A stretch of DNA of 64,000 bases from Tomocerus qinae (taxonomy: Eukaryota > Arthropoda > Collembola > Entomobryomorpha > Tomoceridae). Positions 26,601 to 37,434 of this stretch are shown here, piece by piece (the first letter of the stretch is position 1; each line of letters opens with the position of its first letter). The stretch covers positions 12,370,513 through 12,434,512 of the forward strand of contig CM034547.1 in NCBI GenBank assembly GCA_020055645.1, given 5' to 3'. The notes under the pieces are model-generated. The model did not search any database. It was not told where the DNA came from and saw only the letters and a program-made list of their open reading frames with translations. A program made the position numbers and the translations under genes.

Positions 26601-29600
26601 TTAAATTAAATCACCCAACCAAAGAATAGCTAGCTAGAAATGGTGCAAGATTATAATATTATGCATATGGCAATTTCACTCCTACATGTACATGCATTTC
26701 CACAAGTTGACGTTTTATCATGCTAAAATGTTAATTTTTCCACATACAGTAGAAATACGATGTAGATACTTCTGTATTATGCTACCTGCTGCAACTACAA
26801 CTAAATAGGAACGAATTTGAATCCTTATTTTAATGAAGTGGACACAAATTAGCAAATATTGTCAATTCTACCTGGTAATTGTAGTAGTGCTACTAATACG
26901 CACTGATAGATGATAATCTGTGTATACCTGTATGACATAGGTGCGTGAAAATATATTTCGACATTTATTTCATTACAACTGCGTATAAATATTGAAGCAG
27001 TGACATTTCCTACTGCTAACGATCTCGTTGAAAATTGTATTATGAATGCAATCGAAAGTTAAACGAGAAAAATATTAAAAATGATTTATCACTCAACGCA
27101 CTAGGAGATTACTTGCACATACAGTATTTTCAAGATTCCTGCTGTTCGTACCGTACAATTATGAAGAAACTAAGCAGGTATGGTTTCCAGTGTCTACATC
27201 TTAAAATGTTTTATTTTTATCGCTCCCAAATAGATTCCTTGGCTGCTTATTTTCGTAAATAAGCCTCTAAACTTGCCATTAACCTAGATGAAATTTTACA
27301 ATTGGTGTGTGATGTCATGCACACACTATTTTTGGCAGTGAGTATACTTAATCATAGTATATTTAGATATTTTAGTCTGGCTGAACGCTTGAACAACAGA
27401 TATATAAATAAAGAGCGAGTGTAACAATGTAAATTATGCAAGAATGACAATTAAATGCTCCGGGTGTATCTTTTATGTTTGTGTATAAGCAATAAAAATA
27501 CATTTATAGACGGACGCAGTTAGTATCGCTGAAACTGATAATATTGTAAGTTGAAATGGTAGTGATATTCCATGTAGTAGGTTGGCATTTATGCTTATTA
27601 ACTGTAAATATTGGCACTATTATTGTCCAATGCATATGGATCAAATAATTTGCATTATTATTAGGACTTATAGTAGATCCCTAGTTAGGATGGATAACGA
27701 ATGGATTTAGAGAATTAAATGGCAACACCAACCATTGTTAGTGAGACGTATTTCTCATCTGTAACCAATGTACAATAGAAGTAATGCAAGAAGACATTGC
27801 AAAATGTATAGAATTACTTATGGTAGCAACTCTAAGAATATGCATGAGTTAACATTCTGTCTAGTCTAGAGTAGCTACTATAAGTACTATATAAAAGGTG
27901 CTGTGTGTATTTTATAGCAAAGAATAATAATTATGTTAACTTAATTGGATTGCATGTAGTTGAGATTTATTTTAATCCTGGCCTACGTAAAAGTAAGGTA
28001 ACAATGCAATAACCTACAGCTTCAGGTGAGGTCTCATTCATTATAGATGCACTCTCTGAGGTAGTTATATAAGTAGAGTAAAGAAGACCTACTATTATGT
28101 ATTATGACAAGGTGTAATGATCCGCATTGATATAATTACACTATATAAATTGCAATACCATTGCCAAGCTCTCTATTGCAGCGCTAAAGTAATTATCAAT
28201 GACTTACATAGATTCTCATGGTAAAGACATTGATTCTTTTATCAACCTAGATAATTGGATAATATTACATTATAATGCATTCTTCTGATGTAAGAGTATA
28301 AGTAGTTCAAACTATGAATTCCCTTGAAGACTCACAAGTTTACAGACAAAATCCTTATTAACGTTTGGCTTTGGTCCGCAAAGACAATAAAGTCATGTGT
28401 GAGAAATAAAATTCCTGCGTGCTTCGTTTTACTTTGCGTGATATAATAAAAACTGACAAGGGCTTAGATACGTTGCGTTTAGCTAACACTTCTCTGAGTC
28501 AATCTAAGTACAATGTACTCAGTAGCATTCTAGCATTGCAAATAATATCCTAGATATATTTAATAAGGACGTTTGCAATTTATTTTTAATCGTAAAGGTT
28601 TTCTTGGTGTAAACACTAAGTACAATAATATTGAAGTTCGCTAAAGACTAGAATTTGTCATCTTATGGTTCGAGTATGTATTACATTGGTTACCTATTTT
28701 TCACGGCTCTATTGTTGCGTAATGGTTTCCTCAACCTAGACTCACTTAAAGATGTAACAGTAAAGGAGTGAAAACAAAACGGACGGCGGACGTTCGTTGG
28801 GCCGGAGTTAAGGGAATCTTGACTGCTATCGACACAAGGCAACTAATCTTAATGTGAGTGTCCTACTCTTACTGGATTCATGTATAGATTGTATAGTGGA
28901 ATATAATGTATTATAATCATAATTGTAATGATGAGAAAATTTAATGATAGACGAGCAAAAAAACACACAGGACGGGATGGAAGATACTAAAACAAACATA
29001 CAAGCAGATAATTTATGCCTGTATCTCTATCTAAGTAGGTAGAGTGTATACTTATAATGAAAAGACAAAACGAATCATTGAGGGTATCTACATATGACAC
29101 TCTCCTACGTATATACTTTGTCTTTGTTTCTTCGGAGTTTTTTTTCCCTGAGGAGTTGTTGAGAAAGGAAGAAAACAATGTTATGTATGTAGGAATGCAT
29201 GTCAGCTGTAATAATGTGACGATGCGGTTTATTGCGGATTTACTTTAGAAAAGTGTTGTATGGTTTGTTAGCTTTTAGCTTGCGATTATTCTGCTGACAC
29301 AGTCAAGACTAACGGTAGCCTAGTAATTTCTAGCATCCCTTATTCCCAGGGAATACATTTGCTGCCCAGAATGCATAATATCCGTCCTCATAATAGATTA
29401 CGTACTCTTTTACTAGAGTTTACTTTATTTCCTTTTATTTCAAGTTTACTTACTGTTATCACATTATCTTCTGTACTTGTACTTTGAATACTATTGTTAA
29501 TGGAAAACGTAGTATTAACTACTTACTTTTCGTCTCAAAGCTGTCTAAGATAATTACACTTGATTCTTTGGTTTTGTAGACTGAGCGAGGGATGTGGGAT

Positions 29601-30682
29601 TATTCCATCATTTTTCTAGGTGTTACGTTATATACGTGCTGTCCCTTCCTTCCCATATAAGTATTCTAATTGTGACTCATTTTGCTCTAATTCCTTTATT
29701 TTTATTTCTAGCCTACTTTGCCTCTACTAAAAGGAATGCCTACTTTAGCAGAGAAAAGTAAATAGGAATGCGTGCTCTTGCTCTACTGCCTTCATAATAC
29801 TATTTTTTCTCTACCAGTGTAGAACAAATGTCTCATAATGTATAATCATTAAGTAAATAGCAAATAAAACTCCTCGATCTCAACGTTTTATCATAAGAAG
29901 GAAGATATTTCCCCAAGCCCTGTTACCATTTTTGAGCTAATGTTTTATTGACAACACGATTACCATCAAGTGTAAACAAACTGATGAGATTCTCAACGAT
30001 TTTCAAGATTAAATAAATCATTGTGACAATTCTCCTCTAAACTTCCCACCTGTTTTGGTTTTCTCACCACCCTGTTGTGTTCTAAACGCGATAGAAAAAT
30101 GGTAATGCTTCAGGGTTAAGTAAATCTTCATCCTAATTGTATTCATTTGTTGATAACCACTACAACCTTAATAATAGTCCACTATGTAACCGTATCCAAT
30201 CCTCTATGTAAATAAAATTATAAGTATTATGAAAGAATCACTTAAAACGAGGAAATGTCTTAGCACAATTAGGAATTATTTTGATGCACACAACCAGACC
30301 TTATTATAAATTATCATACCCATAGTATAAACGTGGAGTTAAAAATTCTGGAATGCATTATTGGGTTAAGATTGGGCTTATGGATTTCTATTACGTTTCG
30401 AAAAATCCTCCTTCCAACAAAACTATTTTCACTTTTTGCACAATCTCAAATTAGAAATACAAGATTCTTCGACTTTTTCTCTAGGGAGATCTTCCGGTTA
30501 TTTTAAGATGAAAGGAGATATTTTTATACTGTTGAAATCCCCGGTCTGTGGATGAAACACACAGTCGATAGAAATTTATACATTACAAAAATCTAGCACA
30601 TTGTGCTTGGTTTACTGTTAGTATTTATGTATGTGTAAACATAGCTGATAAACTCTGTCAGCTGTCGTATAAACGAATTGGA
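23641..30682. other. 7 kb intergenic region between the CAP genes
   Basis: AT-rich and dense in stop codons. Short open frames, for example at 27035-27262 and 28987-29248, have no domain, signal peptide or splice support. No RNA gene or clear repeat was recognised. A patch of higher GC at about 28780-28850 is unexplained. Confidence 0.4.
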
Positions 30683-30688
30683 TTTATT
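30683..30688 (-). terminator. poly(A) signal of CAP gene 2
   Basis: Minus-strand AATAAA 46 bases past the stop codon, matching the position in CAP gene 1. Confidence 0.6.
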
Positions 30689-30733
30689 TATTTAAATCGC
30701 GACGTCTTGAAAATCTGTAAGCGAGAAAAACTT

Positions 30734-31306
30734 TTATGGTTTTTCAACATTAGCAGGAAACCGTCCTTGAAAATTTCCAGGGGGGTCATAGGTTGCACAA
30801 ACAATTGTACCACTTGGTGCTCGACCGATGCCAATTCCAACTGTCCGGGAGTTTTTCCAAACTACTTGTGTAAAATGGCCAGTTTCAATTGTAAAGCCCG
30901 GATTATTGTAGTCGTATTTCGAAACCTCATTGTACCACATGTTGATGGCATCAATGACGACTTGTGAATTGCTTATTGTTTTCGAACTGGTCTTGTACAA
31001 ATTCTCACCGTATGGTCCATTGCTACGTTGGAATTCCAAACTGTCGCTGCTGGCCAGTATACTAGCCCAATTCTGTGCTGCTACATTCAGCTAAGCAGTC
31101 AAATATTTAAAAACGGTATAAAATAATTTTTTAATTGTATTAGATTATTTATTACGACTTACTGTGTAACTTTGCACTAAGGGACGGGATTTGTGAGTCC
31201 TCCTAAATCTATTATGAATGTTTACAGAATCTTCTCTAAAACCCGCAGCGGCACAACTAAATACCACAGCCAGATAAATTGCCGAAACGAAAAAATCAGA
31301 TTGCAT
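30734..31306 (-). CDS. secreted CAP-superfamily protein 2 (GAPR-1-like, 166 aa)
   Basis: Two exons, 31306-31163 and 31090-30734, with the same intron position and phase as CAP gene 1, 501 nt. Signal peptide and CAP domain are very similar to copy 1 (GENLY, WYNEV, GHFTQVVWK and YDPPGNF all kept). There are two inserted residues before the site of the first metal-ligand histidine, and that histidine is Arg70 here (FQRSNGPYGENL against FKHSGGPYGENL in copy 1). Glu77, Glu103 and His120 remain. The protein probably keeps the fold and is secreted, but binding at the four-residue site may be changed. The frame is intact and the promoter is conserved, so it is treated as a gene, not a pseudogene. Confidence 0.88.
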
Positions 31307-31354
31307 TTTATCAATTTGAAGAATTTCAAGAAACAAAGATATGTAGAGAGATGT

Positions 31355-31396
31355 ACTGAATAATATGAGAACTTTACAACAACAGAGGCTTTTATA
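31355..31396 (-). promoter_or_regulatory. TATA box and initiator of CAP gene 2
   Basis: Minus-strand TATAAA (31396-31391) and TCAGT (31359-31355), at positions matching those of CAP gene 1. The spacing to the initiator is about 39 bases, slightly longer than in copy 1. Confidence 0.55.
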
Positions 31397-32355
31397 TAAT
31401 AATTAGAGCAACCATAAAATTGACACACAATGAAATCACCGTTTCGGAGAATTTCGTAAGGTGTCTGCAAATTTTATTTTATTGTAACCAATAATTTATG
31501 CCATTTTTAAGAGATGCGATTTCAATAGAATACATTGGGGGAATGCCAACAAATTGTCAATGTGCAAAGTCCAAACTCATTTCCAACAAATTTTGAATTA
31601 TAAATTTATAATATATCTTCCTATTAATAGATATTACTTCCGTGATATAGAATGACAAACACGCAGTAAATACTTCCCATTCATAAATATATTTTACTAT
31701 CTAGTATTTTGTAATTAAACCTAACACTGCAATTTCATTATGTAAATTAAAAACAACACAATGTCATAAATAGACATGTACTTCAACGATATTATGGGTA
31801 TTAGGTATTGATTTATTGTTTTCGATTGCATTAGTCTCAAGGGGAAGATTACCTAAGTACTCATTACCTGATCTCAGTGGGTTTATATAAATAAATATAT
31901 TTTATAAAAACTATTTCAACCATTTCGAGTTTCTGAAATAATCCAATGAATAGGTAAAATTATATATTATATATTATTTCAAAGCTTTTGAAAGAACTAA
32001 TAATTCGAAGAAAAGTATAGAGCAGGAATAAGGTAAAATGTCTTTAGTAGTGGATTTAGTAATGAACCAGAAAATCTTTGAAAGCAAATATCTTGGAATG
32101 TATCGTACATATATCTTATGTACATCGTGGTATCTTACTTTACCCTTTAGGATGCTTGTTACCTTATATTTATACATAACAAGTAAGAAAACGCGAACAA
32201 TTGTACGTAAGCGTGGATTTTATGTAAGCTTCATTTTTCATTACATATCATTGCAAGCTCAGAGAGTAGTACTTAAGCGTTGGCTCTAGGCTATGGAATA
32301 CAGAGCAACACTCATAATTCACAGAATAGCATTTTAGACAAATTGCACTTGACAA

Positions 32356-35300
32356 TTACTCCAAGTCTTTGCCACATACTTCATTTACGGCTAGCAATAA
32401 TTTATAACTTTGGTTCACATTTGAAACTGCCTCGGTGTTATTTTCTTCTGAAGAAATAAAATGAATCGTGTCGTTATTTTGTGGACTACGTGGTAAGACA
32501 CAATTGCGATTGTTTTTCCCTCTAGCATGAATGTAAAGTATAATATCCATAACTATAAGTAGTAGCAAAATACTTATTTCGTATATTATTGGTATGAATG
32601 AGGTTTGGCTGATAGAGTCACGAAGTTTTAAAAGTGCTGTGAGTAACGAAATTATTTACTCACATGCAGTAGGTACCAAATCTTATACAATTTTATAGTA
32701 AAAGTAACATTAAATTAGATCAGTCTGACCAAGTATAGCATGCTGCATTCGTAAGAAAAAGGATTGGATTTTGTATCTATAACGTGATTGGTCTATTTAC
32801 ACATTGCACAAAAGTGTAATTCATTCATGCCTGTGAACTCATAGGTAAACATGCCAAATATTTGTATTGTCAAACCACAATTTATCAATAAAATCAAAAA
32901 TGAACCATGCACACATGATTTACAAAAACTACACGTTCATTAAATGTTAAAAAAATATTACAGCGATCTAATCTAGGATCATGAAGTACGAGTTTAAAAA
33001 ATCGTACATGCAATACAATGCATGTCAAATATCAACTATTTTATTACATGTAAGTACATAAACCCAAATAATCATTTAGAGTTAGTCTAATTGAGCGTCC
33101 CAGTCTTCGCGTACTTAACAAATAGCTTAGGTGGTACGTGTTAATAAATTTAGAGCATTTTTTGTAGGAAAACGTTTGCACGTAATGTAAACAAGGAAAC
33201 ACCCGTCACTAAAAACAGTCAAAAAGAATGTCAGGTTACTTATGTCTAGTGTGTCCATGTCCTCAATTCCCAGAAATGATGACAAAAAGATGATTTACAG
33301 ATGCTTAAGACAAAACGCAATATGATACAGTTCTATTTTCGCTGTATGTCGTATCATTAATATTGCTCAATTACCTCCATTAACGTATTCAACATGCGTG
33401 TTTAAATTTTTTAGATTCAAGCATTAGCTGACTTCATTATATCGGAACAAGATATAAATACTCGCATACAATGCATTTGATGCTATAAAAATGCTGTTAT
33501 ATTTTGTCGGCAAATAAACTAGAATAAATCTGTACTATCTATAAGCAAATAGGACTTTTTCCATTCCTGTTGAGAAACTATGCCAGAAGATTAATAAGCA
33601 CTCCACTACTGCCAACAAGTAGTTAGAGTATTGCTACTTTTTGTCTAAGCCAATTTATTCAACTAGTAAGTACGAGTAATTAACTGTGATTTATTGTAGA
33701 GACAGTCTGTAGAGTACTTATCATTTGTTTGTTCCGTCACAACAAGTAAACGTTGCTTTTAATCATCTATGATATTCAATGTGGAGAGACAGGCAGAGAC
33801 AACCAAATGACCTACATTAGACAATCCAACTAGGATACTATTTAAAAAGATTATGATTAGCATGTTTAAATTACAATCACGTGTATTCGGTATTTAGAAA
33901 AGCTCAATCAATATTGATCTGTAGTATAACCACAGACTGAAATAAAGAAATAAATTTTTATTTTATTTTTATCTATTTAAATCTAATTTAATTTAAAAAT
34001 CGCGTAGAGCGCGAAATTTTTTGCTATTTTGAGAAAAAAATTACCTTTTTCCTGGATTTTAGGTGGGGGGGGGGGCTTCAGTCCGTAAAGCACACCCGTC
34101 TAGCCGTCCTTGGTGGTAGTAATATACAGGGTGGCCAAAGATGAATGACATACATTTTGACCCTAAATAACTTTTCAACGGTATGACATATTCAGACGTG
34201 ATAGATACCGATAGAAAGGCCAAGCGATGAAAATCAATGAAAATCGATAAAAAACGATGAAAATCGATGAAAATCGATGAAAATCGATGAAAATCGATGA
34301 AAATCGATGAAAAACGATGAAAATCGATGAAAAACGATGAAAACGATGAAAAACGATGAAAACGATGAAAAACGATGAAACACGATGAAAAACGATGAAA
34401 ACGATGAAAATCGATGAAAAACGATGAAAACGATGAAAATCGATGAAAATCGATGAAAATCGATGAAAAAAGATGAAAATCGATGAAAATCGATGAAAAA
34501 AGATGAAAAAAGATGAAAAAAGATGAAAAAAGATGAAAATCGATGAAAATCGATGAAAAACGATGAAAAACGATGAAAATCGATGAAAAACGATGAATAT
34601 CTTTATTGGACCGAATTGGATTTATTGGATTTTATTGGACTGAATTGGACTTTATTGTACCGAATTGTACTCAATTGAAAGAAAATGGGGTAAATAAAAG
34701 ACATTCTTGCATAAAAAACTTTAATAAATGTGCCCTAGTTAAAAGGGTGTTATTATACAAAAATGTTTTTTCTGGAGGTCTTTTTGCTTACTTTCTTGAT
34801 ATTAATTGAATAATTATAAAATTCTGGGACTGGGTGGGGTACAAGAAGATTTAAAGTATGACAATAATAACTTTTTTCTTAATCTTAAGGCAATCCTGTC
34901 AATCATATTCATGTAGTTTCCTAAATAATTTGTAGATCTTCCCTATTTTATTACATGCATAATATTAGAAAAGTGGTTGTCAGGAAAGAGGTTACTCACC
35001 CTTTTCTCAATCCCCATTTACAAGAGATTATTTTGTGAGTAAACATGCATAGGTATTTAGGTAGGTATACATGGGAATATTTAAGTAGAGGAAAAAATTT
35101 TTCGCTTCATCAAAAGGAGCATTAGGTAGGGCATAAATCCAGGAGTTTAAAGAGTTAACCATACTGATCAAAGCTCTGAAACAATTTATTTAGGTAGAAA
35201 AAAGCTTGACTATTTGGCATGAAGTAGGTGGATAGTGTGGTCAAAATCTCAGTCAACTGTACAATAACTCAGGCAGTTTAGGTTAGGAAACTCGTGCAAT

Positions 35301-36499
35301 TAATTATAAGCTAATCTTATGAGTTTTGTTTGTTGAGATTAAGATTAAGCTTAAGTACATACATAAATCAAAGGTTTTAGTTAGTCTGCACACCTGGAAT
35401 TTTTCCTTTCCTGCTTATTATTGCATTCAAAATATAAAAATCTGTATGGAATAGTTAGGTAGTTGCTCTTTTCTCACTCTCGAGTTAAAAAAATTAAGAA
35501 CACTCATTAACAAAAGAGGATTGCATTGAAATGACTATAAATTCAATGTTGTAACCTGACAGATTTACAAGATAAGAAAAGTTACTGACAGACAAGTATG
35601 AAGGAAGAAGAGTTGAAACGCTTCATAAGGTTATCATTGAGTTGTTGTAAAATCTACGTCAATATGTGCCCATAATATGATATACAATCTTCCTTGTGTG
35701 TTTAATACTATCTTGAAAATCCCAATAGCAATGCATCATGAGTAATTGTCGTATCGTAAAGAGTGTAACTAATTGCTACAGGAGTTTAGTAGGGAATTAG
35801 CATTGGTTTTACTTTAGTTTGGCTTTGGAATGGGAATAGATTGCGCTCAGATAATCATAATAGTATACCTACCAAGATAGAACCATGGAAAATAAATTAG
35901 TCTAAACAATCGCCCATAGCTGTATAGTTAATCGTAATACATAACCGTATAGATATAGTTTGTAGGTAAACATGAAGGTAATCAAAAATTATTTGTTATT
36001 ATGTTTACCATTTCTTGCCTTGTCTTTGCGTATGTGTGTGTATCTGTCCCATTAGTGTTGATATAGTTAAAGAATAACGATAGAAGTAAGAACCCTGTTC
36101 CCCGACGACTTTCCCATAAGGTGTATTTATGTATACCATGCATAATTGAAGTTTGTATTTACCTATGCTATGGTCACTGTACTTATGAAGGAGCCATTAA
36201 AAGCGATATGCATGAGTACACATAAGAAACACTTATTTAATAGTGTCTTTAGAATAGAATGCAGAGTAGACATAAACAAACTGAAGTCAAAAGTAGCAAT
36301 AAAGTAAGCAAATTGAATTGAACACGCTCTTAGTATATTTGCAGTGAGGGAGTCCACGAGCTAAAGGTGTAAGTACAGATAGTAGAAGAAGCATCTTAGG
36401 AGCAACAGGTGTGTGTCTTACATTCGCGTGATATGAAAGAGGTAAAGTATCACAAGGCAAAATACAATGCTTTGCAAGTTTACCTGAATCATTTTCCAT
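32356..36499 (-). CDS. candidate small single-pass membrane protein (98 aa)
   Basis: Possible two-exon gene: 36499-36484 (ATG plus five codons, Kozak-like CAATGG, donor GTAAAC) and 32636-32356 (acceptor TTACTCACAG), phase 1 to phase 1, 297 nt. The second exon encodes about ten polar residues, a hydrophobic segment (YEISILLLLIVMDIILYI), a basic stop-transfer patch (HARGKNNR) and a 50-residue polar tail. An in-frame stop lies upstream of the ATG. The large exon is the more convincing part; the tiny first exon across a 3.8 kb intron is a phase-compatible guess. The large exon could instead be the last exon of another membrane protein. No family is recognised. Confidence 0.35.
34010..34112 (-). 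mobile_element. partial, diverged third copy of the hAT-type element
   Basis: Read on the minus strand it begins CAAGGACGG and continues with a long C run, then AAAATCCAGGAAAAAGG and TTTTTCTCAAAATAG, which closely match the order in the copy at 50656-50843. The other end is not clear and no target duplication is seen, so it appears truncated. Confidence 0.5.
34125..34224 (+). mobile_element. single TACAGGGTG element end
   Basis: TACAGGGTGG at 34125 matches the ends of the foldback element and of the 84-bp intronic element. No matching right end was found; the A-tract satellite follows directly, so this may be one end of a composite or broken element. Confidence 0.35.
34225..34597 (+). repeat. 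GATGAAAATC satellite, about 37 units
   Basis: About 370 bases are built of a 10-base unit CGATGAAAAT with variants ending AAAAA, some 9-base units, and some units starting AGATG. Each unit carries one run of four or more A. Confidence 0.95.
34599..34680 (+). repeat. short tandem TTATTGGACCGAATTGGA-like repeat
   Basis: Directly after the satellite come about four imperfect units of TTATTG(G/T)AC(C/T)GAATTG(G/T)A type. The short open frame here is a repeat artefact. Confidence 0.7.
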
Positions 36500-37434
36500 T
36501 GAGATCTCGACTTGCACAGACTCAAGTTAAGACTCTGCGTTAAAGGAGATACTGAGGGGTATCTTTTCTTCTTTAACCTAGCTATCTCTCTGTCTGTATT
36601 ACTCTAAGGAATCATCTTCGTTTCTATCTGTACCTTAGTAGAGTGTAGTAAAGAACATTAAAGTCAAGTTAAGCAAAGAAATAAAATTTCTTGCTGTCAC
36701 CCATTCGGAACGAAACCACATTTACAGAATTTTTTCGTGTCTGCTACCTACTTTACTATTTACAGTGTATCTCTCAACGTAATTACTACACATCTCATTT
36801 ATTCGCAGTTCTAATAATATAATGTACAAGTGACCTACACAGAACTTAACCGCGGACCTTACTCACGCATTCTCTACTCTACATCAACTCCATTTTAATA
36901 ACCACAGATATTTTAATATGTATTTGTTTTTTAATCATTTTGTGAACCTACGCTTTGCTACTTAAGTAACTCTGAAATTATTGACACTTCTTTTTAATAG
37001 TGATCTGTGCTTTCTGAAAAAACTAACTATAGCTTTCAACTTTCGTTGAGTAATTTTATTATCTTTTTTCTACCCTTTTATGACGTAATGCACATGACAT
37101 TTATGAAGATAATTGTGCTTAAATACCAAAAAATATGAATTCTCAATTGGAAAATCACCCTCCAATTTCAGTCGCTCAGACTGCACCGTTTTAAATCATG
37201 TCTTTAAACAAGTGAACAATAAAAGGTGCATGCATCTAATAAATTCATCACTATACACTTAAAGAACATCGTTACTACAAACTTGTCAAGAAATATTGGA
37301 TTTTTAGAAATTTACTACAGGAATCGGGATTTCGGTTTACATTCCGTAGCTATTTGTTTTTTTGGGTGCGTGAGACGGGAAGTGTATTTTATTGTGTCGT
37401 TCTTATGACGGACTTTGACTGATTAAATATTATA
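36500..37434. other. region upstream of the Corin-like start codon
   Basis: AT-rich with no coding region seen. The promoter and 5' UTR of the Corin-like gene are expected here, but no clear TATA box or initiator can be assigned. Confidence 0.3.

Larger units (their letters stand above)
30683..32050. repeat. segmental duplication, copy B (CAP gene 2 and upstream DNA)
   Basis: Same gene, promoter and upstream blocks as 21838-23640, in the same orientation. Similarity fades at about 32050 after the shared run GGAATAAGGTAAAATG. It lacks the hAT-type insert and so gives the empty-site sequence. Confidence 0.8.

Noticed and set aside
31974..32289. Overlapping frames on both strands upstream of CAP gene 2
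   Set aside because: They straddle the end of the duplicated non-coding block and the matching place in copy A is not open.
34606..34809. Open frame after the A-tract satellite
   Set aside because: Its first third is a tandem repeat and the rest has no recognisable feature.
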